From NCBI GenBank assembly GCA_963769665.1, contig CAVYMQ010000002.1, forward strand, positions 402,787 through 466,786: a stretch of 64,000 nt of DNA. Reading direction: 5' to 3'. A program made the translations under genes and the position numbers. The stretch is from JACCTU01 sp963769665 (GTDB lineage Bacteria > Actinomycetota > Thermoleophilia > Gaiellales > Gaiellaceae). Each line of letters opens with the position of its first letter. Positions within the stretch are counted from its first letter, which is position 1. A model generated the notes under the pieces. It was given only the letters and a program-made list of their open reading frames with translations. It was not told the origin of the DNA and made no database searches. This document shows positions 61,101 through 64,000 of this stretch, one piece after another.

Positions 61101-61605
61101 GGGGCCCGTCCTCTCGCTCTCGGGGCTGGCAAACGGGGCGATTCTCGACGTAAGCGCGTCCGTGCGGTTTGTGTACTCAGCCTCGGACGAAAGCGGCGCC
61201 ACGGCCAGCGCGACCCTCGACACGAAGACTCTCGCCAGCGGCTCAATCATCGATGCCGGCCTCCTGACAGCCGGAAGTCACCTGATCACGGTTACGGGAG
61301 TCGATGCGGCCGGAAACACCACGATTGTCACGATCACCTTCATCGTGCGGGCCTCGACGTTCGGGTTGATCGGCGAGGTCGAGCAGGCGATCGCCGCGAA
61401 GCACATCGATGCGAGCCAGCGCGGTGTGCTGCTTTCCAAGCTGAACGCAGCCCAGACCGCGATCGAGCAGGGCAAGCGGGCGCAGGCGATCGCGCAGCTC
61501 GAGCAGTTCATCGCGCAGGTGCAGGCGAATGCAGGCAAGAAGATCGAAGCGGCGCTCGCCGATCGCCTGATCGGCTGGGCGCGCGGCCTGATTTCCGGCC
61601 TTTAG
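40171..61605 (+). CDS. Giant secreted RTX/FIMAH surface protein with embedded hydrolase
   Basis: An uninterrupted frame of about 7,145 residues, a third of the window. Order: hydrophobic signal/anchor (AILAFGLFSLVATYFVPFAL); Pro/Ala/Thr-rich linker (about 40.27-41.1 kb); ZU5-like domain (41.34-41.70); alpha/beta hydrolase with GHSFG (42.07-42.79); jelly-roll-like beta region (43.18-43.62); repeated helical and EF-hand-like segments such as DLDADGKIRFSE and DPNNDGKLTLPE (44-51 kb); RTX repeats (51.18-51.50); Calx-beta-like repeats (54.28-55.69); a recurring NEVQ/DEIQ beta domain (five copies); RTX blocks (58.39-60.30); an Ig-like domain; C-terminal FIMAH. GTG 40171 gives a proper signal and lies after the predicted promoter; GTG 40042, upstream, is possible. 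No secretion genes are nearby. Confidence 0.85.
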   Translation: MLGRAILAFGLFSLVATYFVPFALEWKQGGSARHAPLAHFEIRGFDFPTIAAPKAPARVAAAPKAAPAVADKPRREPGSGTAAVSRPTAPASQTAPPTQQVPVVSTSYTLTPAAKPASERKDPFESVPVVEDTSAPLPAQTDPSTQPQYPTPTAPPEATVAPVELPAADTTQPEAGVVESSAATTAPPIAEQPATDALTASAETVVATPESATQPVAPPASTRIAAPTRTLSASAASRGSFMSVSTPAPVEAVAPPPPPPIDISADVAGVSLGASALAVAPTDSQDTETPTDVTATDVATVLASATSLETVQASGEGTAATIDGPSDNETVSATGTAAAVSCGAGTTTVTQTTVTSGDSPGAGDIVPEDATLECPDPAAVPGSGPSPPLAVVTSEGGVATVDNGAATVEFGAGAVTGDTQIWISASTMSSGNLVTLSPVFDLNAADVASGNAVTSFAQPVLLTIKYDVTAGVPVLYYLDPTLGPVALDTVVDLGAGTASTTTSHFSHFVVAVGASPNLTLVTNTTTADDWILDGSGANLNLTLANDPSHAAYTFTAPTTTLTIDLGSGNDKLTIKSVGSFGGTLHVIGGPGDDLLATTREAVALPAVTHAGVERMSVSFVRDLLTSLGVTVEAATVITHGFQPSDSGGDSLITLARAIRNRADAENGANGAWFIDYDIDVHGGLGSIHIADSHLPTGAGTGHIVFLWDWAADTNEPTSGWASASGDALFATIIDLGLVDVTAPLSQPPLHLIGHSFGTAVTSELTRRLAAINVTVDHLTYLDPHDFNQGLGFDYTQRLFELGPLGYGAVVWNNVTFADVYYQTRSGIAAVAAPRVIPDGRPIPGAYNRWMSVELPGVLAGVSDHSWIWDGFYLATVLGDGDEDVDDDGLDLLEDLDKDNVLDNLADPYMAEGYAYSRVRSGVGSRPAPRFFTTTAGSSAVVQQGHEHTPAFLVDALGQPALHVVPSGTAPDALYPLASRFGGYFPDGTQAAILENARWAPGWSPLRLYNGDFEKSNVDTDDVHPGWSHHGGGGLGGFGGETFGSNDYLELDDDGPSRTHNLFYLPSNATHLLYRFEIDTADSLNQLRISLSGTQLALLPLGTPSSGFVSGEVAIPVALRNKVHTLTFAIVVGAVEAVVNIDNVRFTNRPTTGTALSGADATALSNGLDTTVATYQAMHSHGAIGQELPLIGLAPSDVNAFHTQLLAAINAAKTYLAAVGPTVEGLVELLTEYDVIDFVEAATSATEFSWQFEYTGRTRLASVPLDFGVDTGTLGVSIDADVEVTGFAKIRSGFAIIRATSTFQLRPSELTLGIAVDVQDLDAALRAGFLEAAVVNGTALLTAYVTVRFDDPTSSDGGLSAADLGTSLASLIDVSAGGTLDATLPVTASIGGTNPFAAASPKIVVSSDDLFDLSAYDVQFVQFDEFLSFTNTGPNEIMAMLQAIANALTAMVGTELRQIVIPFSNKTVGDILDYGTAFKKRILDPLFKSGDLLRPDFNGDGRFDFDDLSFSSVQTMITKLGTALGLPSGSLAFVWTPATKTFSFRLDFSKALGFGAAKVEEKLAGSGSQNEVQKVTLNAVGVSFAGINNTYRLAFPDLNGVLQFTNAIAYNAIAGTIDSALEGLNGINRGLASTDNVGVVKNGDVIEVTFRGALANTNVALMTSDATDLAGSFSFNLGAALGPIAGIQTQGTFTLLASLIAGMSIGLDLNPNQALEVTPAVYTPIVSATADVPVGATTNATQVLTFQNVNGGTFTLELDLNGDGDADDAGERTAAISYSTTAGTLGTSIQTALDGLGGGSVNLGAPAVVSFGNIRIVTVTLSAPATPARLLLNPTSLTGPATNGRLTSNATFNVSVINQNASMDPDGTGPLGSTTITGGTIFTLASVVVQKTATDGNASLADLAVDVQAAINNAIASGGHSVGFLKTTGDATLLSTGALALATALVTAAHNPFTAMKNDLAFTVVLIVGSTEKKVNGRLRAVDVLDSTGVTGSLFDAAGAVSTEFTTQAITAATLATKLTAAVNSALEAAGFGTYDVTFGTSSGKLTYDVAAAAGSDTVEVQFASPIKVDAGGGRLSLSTTPAQLTMSTLEPAVSVDRRLEVTVPNGYNDSAFQELGLMSAPTRLTGVTSTEIRFTAILNGTAIQVIVAPSASRTSIAQLIADLNSAISTALGATSFGTDALVAYRIDPNGNRIGLKAKQGTITTLQLNVPVFVSGSQLNGAVSELGFASGNGSELRSRATSFFLENVTLTGNFRVDLPSVTATANIGFLGVTATGQGTVNGTRLIDATIGLSLRNPIDGTNKLSLDVIARALGAGKVFFDLGLIGHVSGTPTTGFLAGQLSGGFGVRVDVEPAGGLSGLAPGLDAFVSITASSPNWIRGPPSFTDALGVGAAPTTLGATPFQLTAQAPTGWVFTTDRTFILRQGAHEALILIRASATAENTTAAHLQSDIQAAIDAALLRIDDLGGDGGTVGVLVNGTTRAITLTGVIATGDDPLQVRANVVDIQFQGPDFSGVLDKFKDLSFTDVLQALQAIVGFIRSLDGSGGSSAIAAILDTKLPLVDRSISELIDLATALSTKLDEIAANPAGSLQALETLIRSRFGIGSAVPPVLSWNTTTNAIDINFSFLRSVNVSRPFNLSLAGAGGLPSFLTDLVGVSATGNVNVNASLELVLALGLDITNKQFFVNVGPTGTRLVANASVSGTDLDFEARLGPFGLFVRDGSASAGAGITVKLVDGGASTTDGKLILLGYSTGSGLTSDLGQLGTFVNVVPGFGSGSVVITTQGATCATGVFACVSLPVYVGTEDALIPIDFGTATPGAPETTGGPDHVLRVSINLFEVLDGVGDGNNGFTFQLPDFDFGSFQPPSLFALLSNPSVIINGLDRVLQTLQNALNGQIFGKTLPLIGDLLANNPASRIIEDFRAEILQPLAQLIRENNANLQTLVSLVRSKIAHVLGPTGPFAAFGGLLKDVAGSAGLGPDGIKDAFDVLLSGANPANPFDSTPFMEFAFDIEKVFTFTAPPIKLDIGIPALGIDASLQPHVTIDFRLHFGFGVHSQTGFYFVTNPSGAPELQLAATVAFSAVNCGAGTATRAQVNGRLLFLALKVKDGVDLDGDATIDVNCGPVTQPKTEELSKVFLTGSVDIADPNNDGKLTLPEILSGSFKEIVKPSIIGGAVLRLDATVDFSTINPDVGAALPSVSAQILLDFVISFDTASGFQVNAPGVAIANITLDLGKFISEFAAPILNEVKKILDPLEWLIGPEGFLNARIPLLSDLAGRTITGKDLVVLFDPENGPKVVAFLDFVQTLYFLIDLVEDAKAEGNVKLDFGDLLLSNPSGYYNTGFPIINSPIGINLPGFSDLRKAPNLSGASLGSTPGAPVSSATAGAATNRFRAGVSSQGGFHFKLLDPSNIMQLFLGKPVTIFEVQFPELGFDFFYRQEFPIIGPLVGTFGGGVSARLQVGFGYDTLGISKFVNSGNPGALLDGFYLTDLDPVTGVDRPEATLSAQIAVGAALSIVIAKIGVEGGIEATIFFNFADLDADGKIRFSEMAENVIANGGNPLAVFDVSGLLEFFLRAYVEINLFITKIRFEYEFPRLKLFEFNIPFVRPGVLANLSGTDLTLHVGASAGERLNGNIADGNESITVESVGSEVWVYSTMFGRPRDAAMKFSGVSKVIGDGGAGNDTIDASLVVGVVVELHGGVGDDILKGGGAADLLFGDDGNDDLFGNGGADTLTGGLGNDDLFGGAGTDTLLGNEGNDTLTGGADADHYQGGPGDDDYLREASDGDDHYQLFDFGSEDEITGTGAGSDILDFSGLLQNLVFFLEATTIKVGYDRFTGDGSLLAHYNHRLNVTNATSISLIIGGDDTDTFHVRGTAGAITLAGAKGNDKYFFYADGSGTASPITATVDEVTVTHTDGTETVSHAGDPWNMDDLIEIVGSSSGDTITVTSSTITLNAAATQVVTYVPPAADGNVIQIKIKGNNGDDVVTVASTAQTVPVRVEGGAGNDVIRVGPGGGGSTVDNIVGLGRPGLNAPYGLGQLVIVGGSDHDTVIVDDSGDTSNDTGTMTAFTETRSGVTGTVEVGVVTGFGMQWFEGTTSGAGRVEYEGVETVDLRLGGGDDTLTLGGNALLGTDVGDLPQNRQVASVITGFVHTISGMTILRAGGGNDTLNVLATNQLNRVTLDGAMSVVSVSTNTQGGTSVNEVQHVTVSDKAKGVGWFTLSYRFQETKPIEIGATADAVRDALTALFLIGLTLNGDSTTSPNVAVTKTTLGNGDIRYAVTFQHGRAAQNVPELVARIIPLLVAGGAGNDQLNVQSIREATFFVGGNETPPNGDTVRMNVDVSTTSYTPLATNGVNATVTLDGEGGTDFYYVNLIGGSTDSLINVFDSGTAGSDKLTIYGTEQADLFLARASAAETGLAFVAKMNTSPNVERVNYDVNLEDIIIDLRGGDDEMYVDGTRAKITVEAGSGDDFFQIAQLYKERRTPLLAGVADYDVYATIETTRGWLSDGINKPMTINGGSGKDEFIVFHNLAVLTLNGGDDDDKFLIQAFALAGSQEKPREVTDLAGDAGADFIQYAVNAPVNINGGDGRDTLVVIGTEFSDDFVVTKNGVFGAGLYVNFVNIEFVEVDGAEGNDRFFVQSTGATFVTVITGGLGTDLVSIMGPTPANGVISNDLRGHSGIITHGVESTVAASSFDGIKVIGVSSNVADNDEPAIIVTETGGLSQVIEGAGTDEYTIVLARPMRFGTEVRISITPPKGIVLLDTDGTSACGAGSEFRKDCLATGEAVGMELLFTPTNWMVPQTVRFKADVHATEKPDIVDIQHSVTANDRVVGTVGSVTANTLTSLTPSFTAAAAGAPEGLRGAMVTIISSTSMEDVGQVRMILSNTADTLTLNKAWTQLPFAMDSQYEIRFYSAVQLVNVRVELFAASRPAIVVAQEQGYTSVAEGARTDTIQVRLSSNPGGTVMISLASSNNDVSFSSAASNFAANTITFDGSNWMDFVTVTFTAVDDAVVEGFHKSDATLTAAGAGAYNGKKVTVITDVTDNEIPGVLVLESDGSTNVIEVDDSVTVGSGAPWTDTYFISLTKAPAAGETVTITVRAEPTRTSRLDIRSFTQQVELCYDDPSAAGACGLTEDTFSDTITLTFDSTNWSAAKTVTVRALNDARVDGGDSQVFAPILDYVNNVQGPLRIRGGLGDDRTGLFEREPVMLPKGHLGLAEFNRKQSMGFVHANGVEAAGGAPAKVTINGADLSATELTALGITTLTAASFTNLTFEITNGPAKNKVRIITGAVETAPGSGIYELSLDRTWLSVFTGNADTPTTASEWTLSITNPNFLVDEKESIDFLIVNDTDNPASHDDPARNPNPFGKGEMFTDGAGKHRLIGFGMGGDREIAGVTEPGGITYEEMEDFELNLGSGNNHLLVKNTQSGVTTVTAGAGNDTVEIWKIGGHTFVNLGAGTDSIRVSNTSNTLADLNGLLTVSGDVPQVRVTTLANGSPVDGATPAADEIQRVTVDATGGTFRLRLNGEYTGNIAWNATKADLAAALAGLSAVDLADVDVSKFGNTYRVHFTGALAGTVIDELGVDDSLLTNGLGVTDTLTIDDSGYNVDGTGVLTPSSLTGLSTPQRNEIQTVVLNATNGTWTLSYAGQTTAALAHDVSAAALDTALEALSTIGTGNVAVTRTDDVYVIRFQGELNNLDVASLVANAAGLTLVIENLGGSTSTGTGVVAVTTRVEGSATPVNDMQYLNVNATGGTYTLSLINGQITTGAIRHDATADELRRAIQAAFAGTDPFRAVLFDVTVDRYGSVYAIGFQGALRALNGGPGADLLHANTSLLTGTVAIADRMDGINYYGFEVVNVDTGTQTEVFNVQGTTGGSNGFTGIAVTNIDTNAGNDRVFVSSDADLDHASWSDFQFLTGHLDAVRGALNIDLGTGRHRLFISDEAASVGDGSVRISDSAPAFPSGLSPSAEIWITGLAPAGISYKVAPSANLFDGVAYWSGSGTDTILIDGTHNRAGERTTTLLNTGLGNDNVTVTLLNGLDGFFTLHTSGGSTTDDPLAIADQAPDNDIVNAVGSSLPLVIFGGFGSDTITGGTNNDLIFGDFGRVQYIDPVSGAMVATHGFGGRADVISSLIVDPRWAISRHLTLGGADTIQGNSGQDVLVGGAGSGAAAGSFDDYIDGDMGSDLIFGDAVELFRRNVDVNAVNDVTNPHFQMLSGATIYDDALNPLISNAPIEYRDPSGTPHWAEYLIVALFHSFALQADQQNRYGKDYIAGGGQHDVIFGQLGDDTIQGDGAIELAFTGGVRVSATPTVLHPSFDDRISDGHDYVEGGGGNDTIFGNLGQDDLIGGSSDLYTLTTREQRPDGLTDFIFGGSGTELDLNDSGDTLDVGHAFDADAIAGDNASFYRLVAAFARSSAFLSFAYDSYGSLKVVIRAFKPLDYSPTGDANYMNTDPNDQATSVLVLGANRNIGGGDFMYGESGDDLIHGQTGNDRIWGGAQDDDIYGESGYDWVSGGTGDDGILGDDGALRTSRNGTPEPLYGIGANAQIVLSTPGDKQTTTIYSTGALYKEANLEPFYIGNNDVLYGGWGDDKLHGGAGDDAMSGAEALPYYYGGDPLATLAALSAFYAVGNVLQHGFRPAPNETEFRWYNENDPFRKIMISVGIDFLLNFAGGSTASPIDDGQDVLFGDVGHDWLVGGTNHDRMWGGYGDDLMQADDNLDSTALTADPLANNIPDTRATAPLFSDIAYGGAGRDVLIANTAVDRMLDWSGEFNSYLVPYAPFGEPTITRSVAPHVKQWLYDISRSDGADRSRPGAAARNGEPFGEIGLVSHEDADWGDQHGGPADPQPGHITQKRDERFVGNVGVRTPGGAAALLRIFSLMASSIDADGDLLSRALLTVAVNGDAKLTKKTSAVFELGYHGGATLASMRFSLDSGATWSAWQAYSEYGDLELPSGDGEKFILIQVLAADGTTYEASDMITLDSKGPVLSLSGLANGAILDVSASVRFVYSASDESGATASATLDTKTLASGSIIDAGLLTAGSHLITVTGVDAAGNTTIVTITFIVRASTFGLIGEVEQAIAAKHIDASQRGVLLSKLNAAQTAIEQGKRAQAIAQLEQFIAQVQANAGKKIEAALADRLIGWARGLISGL
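42070..42790 (+). other. Alpha/beta-hydrolase (lipase/esterase-like) domain inside the giant protein
   Basis: The segment TVITHGFQPSDSGG opens a hydrolase fold. LIGHSFGTAV supplies the nucleophile elbow with Ser in GHSFG (codon at about 42433), LTYLDPHDF the probable acid Asp, and VSDHSWIWDGFYL the probable His. All three elements occur in the usual order and spacing, so catalytic competence is plausible. An embedded lipase-like domain in a repeat-rich adhesin is not a common layout. Confidence 0.68.
51184..51500 (+). repeat. RTX nonapeptide array 1
   Basis: Tandem GGxGxDxLx-type repeats (GGAGNDTIDA, DGNDDLFGNGGADTLTGGLG, GNEGNDTLTGGADAD). They form calcium-binding beta rolls that fold once exported into calcium-rich medium. 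Confidence 0.85.
54280..55690 (+). repeat. Three Calx-beta-like domains
   Basis: Three related segments start PAIIVTETGGLSQVIEGA, PAIVVAQEQGYTSVAEGA and PGVLVLESDGSTNVIEVD, each followed by paired beta strands with NW..TVT or NW.DFVTVTF motifs typical of Calx-beta folds. Together they form a calcium-stabilised stalk segment. Confidence 0.6.
58390..60300 (+). repeat. RTX blocks 2 (C-terminal)
   Basis: About seven RTX clusters, for example GGFGSDTITGGTNND, GGGQHDVIFGQLGDDTIQGD, GGGGNDTIFGNLGQDDLIGG, GQTGNDRIWGGAQDDDIYGE, GGWGDDKLHGGAGDDAMSG and GGTNHDRMWGGYGDD. They are separated by non-repetitive inserts of about 60-120 residues, including the insert YYYGGDPLATLAALSAFYAV. Confidence 0.85.
61360..61602 (+). 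other. C-terminal FIMAH domain of the giant protein
   Basis: GLIGEVEQAIAAKHIDA, then LLSKLNAAQTAIEQGK, AIAQLEQFIAQVQANAGKKI and LADRLIGWARGLI match the helical FIMAH domain found at the C-terminus of secreted actinobacterial and firmicute proteins. Confidence 0.72.
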
Positions 61606-61616
61606 CCACACGTCAC

Positions 61617-61672
61617 GGGCCGAGCGGCCGGTGGGACTGCGCTTAGCTCCGCATGGGCCGAACGGCCCATGC
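61617..61672 (+). promoter_or_regulatory. Paired palindromic operators before the secreted-protein operon
   Basis: GCATGGGCCG-AA-CGGCCCATGC (61651-61672) is a perfect 10-bp inverted repeat, and GGCCGAGCGGCC (61618-61629) an 11-of-12 copy of the core. TACCCT (61692-61697) reads as the -10, about 29-34 nt past the palindrome, so a bound factor would sit near -43 as an activator. Confidence 0.62.
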
Positions 61673-61708
61673 GATCCGTCAAAACCCCCGCTACCCTGCC
61701 GCCGGGGG

Positions 61709-63061
61709 ATGAGGAGAGCACTTGTAGTCGTGCTGGCAGTCGTCGGCGCTCTGGGCGGACCGGCCCGTGCCGAGGCGACCTGGCTGCCCCACCCCGCAGG
61801 GGCGACGTGGACGTACGAGTGGTCCGACAGCACCTACAGCCGTGCCCCCGCCAAGGAGACGGTCACCGTCGCCGAGCAGGTGGGCAGGACGTTCTCCTTC
61901 ACGTGGACGACACAGGGTCAGGGGAACGCGCCGGAGGCGCCCGTGAGTGTCGGCGCTGTCGTCTACCAGGACACAACTGCCGGCGTCGTGAATACCGACT
62001 GGCGGAGCACACTTCCCCCGCCGGAGTTCCCAATTCTGTGTTCGACCGTCGGCAGCTGCAACAACAGCCTCGCAGGGACGCATTACCTGGTGATCTGGGG
62101 CAGTCGCGCACCAGTGATCGCTGAACCTCTGCTGCAAGGATCTTCTTGGACGAGTACCGGTGGGGCCGGCGGAGACGTCACGAGCATCTCGCAGTATCTG
62201 GGACGCGAGAACATCACGATCCCCGCGTTCCCGACGCCCGTCACGGCGGCGAAGATCCGGACGGACATCACGCAGGCGGGCGCACTCGGCGATCCGTACG
62301 GTAGCGGCGTTCGGACCGTCTGGTGGGTCTACGGCGTCGGACCGGTCAAGATCATCTTCGAGCACGCCGGTGGCTCCGACGCGCCCACGACGACGTCGAC
62401 ACTTCTCACTACGAATCAGGTGCCTGCGATGCCTCCATCCGACGCAAACTACTTCCCGTTGAAGCGCGGGACAAAGATGCGATACCGGTGGACGAACACC
62501 AAGCATCTGCGTAAGCCCTCCGTGCAGGAGGTTTCCGTCGACGAGGCGGCGAACAACTCCGCGCGACTGAACGTTCGGCACATCTCGGGCCCGATTCGCG
62601 TGGCCGGTGCCTATGGGTTCACGGTGCGGACCGACGGCGTCAGCAACATCTTTGGTGCAACCCGAACCGCATCGTTGGCCAAGTTCCCCGCACTTGGGCC
62701 TTCCTTCCTACCGAAGGAGAGGCGCCGGCACTTCTCCACTCCACTCGATCTCTTGTCGTTCGGGACAAATCCCCTACTGCCGGCATATCCTGAGGCAGGC
62801 CAATCCTGGTCGGTGAAGTCGCCGAGCCGCGACTTTTCCGTGTTCGGTGTGACGGGGACGACGACGATTCTGGGTCCCCGCTCGGTTCGGGTTCCAGCTG
62901 GCAGGTTTACGGCGCTCGCCGTGAGAAGCACGCTCCGCCAGCCGGGCTTCCCCTTCGGGTCCGGTACCCGGACCTCGTACTTCGTCGCAGGCAAGGGACT
63001 GGTCAAGCTCGTGTTCCAACATGCCGACCGCAGCACCTCCTCTGTCGAACTCCTTCGCTAA
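61709..63061 (+). CDS. Secreted protein with internal duplication
   Basis: A 450-residue exported protein of unknown function. After a signal peptide (LVVVLAVVGALGGPARAEA), two halves of about 200-220 residues share structure. The clearest similarity is YGSGVRTVWWVYGVGPVKII in the first half against FGSGTRTSYFVAGKGLVKLV in the second, followed by FEHA/FQHADRS and TSTLL/SSVELL. A second matched pair is ATWTYEWSDSTY against TKMRYRWTNTKH. ATG 61709 is used because it starts the signal peptide; an upstream in-frame GTG at 61631 overlaps the operator. It shares its operator module with the giant surface-protein gene. The next gene overlaps its 3' end by 41 nt. Confidence 0.78.
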   Translation: MRRALVVVLAVVGALGGPARAEATWLPHPAGATWTYEWSDSTYSRAPAKETVTVAEQVGRTFSFTWTTQGQGNAPEAPVSVGAVVYQDTTAGVVNTDWRSTLPPPEFPILCSTVGSCNNSLAGTHYLVIWGSRAPVIAEPLLQGSSWTSTGGAGGDVTSISQYLGRENITIPAFPTPVTAAKIRTDITQAGALGDPYGSGVRTVWWVYGVGPVKIIFEHAGGSDAPTTTSTLLTTNQVPAMPPSDANYFPLKRGTKMRYRWTNTKHLRKPSVQEVSVDEAANNSARLNVRHISGPIRVAGAYGFTVRTDGVSNIFGATRTASLAKFPALGPSFLPKERRRHFSTPLDLLSFGTNPLLPAYPEAGQSWSVKSPSRDFSVFGVTGTTTILGPRSVRVPAGRFTALAVRSTLRQPGFPFGSGTRTSYFVAGKGLVKLVFQHADRSTSSVELLR

Positions 63062-63881
63062 CAGGGTTCGTCGACGCGCGACCTTGATTCTCTGGGTCGT
63101 TGCGGCGCTTCTCGCTGCAGGGGTAACTGCCGCGCTTCTCAATCACCGGGGCGAACGCGATCACGTCTCCGAATACGTGGAACAGGTGAACGACGTCCAG
63201 AAGTCATTCGCCCTCAGGTTCGGGAGTGTCAATCAGGTGTACGAGCGGTTCCGCTTTTCCACTGCAGACATACCGACACAGCTGCCCAAACTGCGCGCCG
63301 CAGCCCGTGAAGTGACGATCTTGCGAGGGCGGATCGAGGGAATCGATGCCCCGGAGGCGGCCGAAGATCTTCGGAGGCTGCTGATCAGGTACTTCCGCCA
63401 ACAAGAGCTGATTGCAAAAGAACTCGTCGATGTGACGACGTACCTTCGCACCTTGGCGGGAGCGGAGCGGGAGGTCGCGCTCGCGAACCGTTCTCTTCAA
63501 CGCAAGCTTCGAAGCGCGGCAGGTGCCGATGCGCAGACGGCGGTTGTGCTCAGCTACGCACGGAACCTCAACGAGGTCGCCAGAAGGCTCGATGGGACAA
63601 CCCCACCCAGTCTGTTGGCACCCGCCCAAGCAGCGTACGTGCGGCAGTTGCGGAACTACGCCACTGCAACGCGGGGGCTCGAGCGCGCCGTCGCCGCGGA
63701 CGATAGGGCCGGCACAGAAGCGTCCCTTCGCCGCCTGCGAGTCGCCGGAAGCGCCTCGCCCGCCACCCTTCGGGCCCAGCGTGTGGCGATCGCGGCATAC
63801 AACAAACGGGTCCAGAGCATCCGTCGCTTCGCGGTCGCGGTTGAGAAGGAACGCCGACGGCTCGAGCTAGAGCTGGGCTAG
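63021..63881 (+). CDS. Membrane-anchored coiled-coil protein of unknown function
   Basis: A 286-residue protein with a single N-terminal transmembrane helix (LILWVVAALLAAGVTAALL) and a long helical, charged remainder (for example LPKLRAAAREVTILRGRIEG and LRRLLIRYFRQQELIAKELV), predicted coiled coil outside the membrane. No conserved domain is recognised. ATG 63021 overlaps the previous gene by 41 nt in another frame, giving probable translational coupling. With the giant protein and the duplicated secreted protein it may form a surface complex; this is inference from co-location and shared regulation. Confidence 0.7.
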   Translation: MPTAAPPLSNSFANRVRRRATLILWVVAALLAAGVTAALLNHRGERDHVSEYVEQVNDVQKSFALRFGSVNQVYERFRFSTADIPTQLPKLRAAAREVTILRGRIEGIDAPEAAEDLRRLLIRYFRQQELIAKELVDVTTYLRTLAGAEREVALANRSLQRKLRSAAGADAQTAVVLSYARNLNEVARRLDGTTPPSLLAPAQAAYVRQLRNYATATRGLERAVAADDRAGTEASLRRLRVAGSASPATLRAQRVAIAAYNKRVQSIRRFAVAVEKERRRLELELG

Positions 63882-63901
63882 GGCCGCCGTACACTCGCCG
63901 G

Positions 63902-64000
63902 ATGCGTATCCGCGCTTTCTTCGCAGCAGCGGCCGTCCTTGCCGGTTGCGGCGGGGCAGAGGAGCCCGAGCGGGAGCTCCAACCGGGCGGGTCGGTGACC
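63902..64000 (+). CDS. Lipoprotein, N-terminal part only (window edge)
   Basis: The first 33 codons of a lipoprotein: MRIRAFFAAAAVLAGCGG carries the lipobox LAGC, then a short acidic linker EEPERELQPG. TACACT (63890-63895) lies 6 nt before ATG 63902, a leaderless start. The gene continues past the window and its domain is not visible. Confidence 0.75.
   Translation, partial: MRIRAFFAAAAVLAGCGGAEEPERELQPGGSVT

Overview
The window looks like a chromosomal stretch of a high-GC Gram-positive bacterium, phylum Actinomycetota and probably class Thermoleophilia. This rests on GC-rich codon use, the 16S sequence, an actinobacterial gene repertoire (SigK/RskA-like pair, Rpf-like wall lysin, M48/HtpX, CGNR zinc-finger regulator) and many genes that start 6-9 nt after a TANNNT -10 box (leaderless transcription). 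The order within the class is not resolved here. No insertion sequence, prophage, integrase or CRISPR array was seen.

Layout. 1-2.4 kb: cell-wall genes (M23 peptidase with peptidoglycan-binding repeats; Rpf-like lysozyme-fold protein; membrane protein). 2.5-9.5 kb: an alpha-mannoside uptake operon with ATPase, lipoprotein binding protein, two permeases and a GH38 alpha-mannosidase, preceded by a palindromic operator. The last two genes appear to start on ATA codons overlapping the previous stop. 9.5-17.8 kb: amino-acid metabolism (class V aminotransferase plus SerA; IlvE; DegT-type aminotransferase), a YbaK deacylase, a RemA-like protein, an MFS exporter and a 3-methyladenine glycosylase. 17.8-25.6 kb: PBP1A, then an ECF sigma/anti-sigma/duplicated lipoprotein operon facing a DUF4331-TPR operon. 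Three promoters of identical form, GAACC-N16-CGAAY, sit before the sigma gene, the lipoprotein gene and the DUF4331 gene, so the locus reads as a self-contained ECF regulon.

25.7-32.1 kb: tyrS and a complete 16S-23S-5S operon without spacer tRNAs, with a promoter inside the end of tyrS, a terminator-like leader hairpin, long processing stems and a terminator. 32.1-39.8 kb: housekeeping genes (GNAT, MFS, HtpX, histidine phosphatase, SDR, dGTPase, DnaG, CGNR regulator) and tRNA-Asn.

40-64 kb: a single open frame of about 21.4 kb encodes a giant secreted surface protein of about 7,150 residues. It has a signal/anchor segment, a Pro/Ala/Thr linker, a ZU5-like domain, an embedded alpha/beta-hydrolase (GHSFG), repeated beta modules, Calx-beta-like repeats, RTX calcium-binding arrays and a C-terminal FIMAH domain. 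Paired palindromes with the core GGCCGAACGGCC lie before this gene and again before the next transcription unit (an internally duplicated secreted protein and a membrane coiled-coil protein; a lipoprotein cut by the window edge follows from its own -10 box). This suggests one co-regulated cell-surface system, which is the most unusual part of the window together with the ECF regulon.
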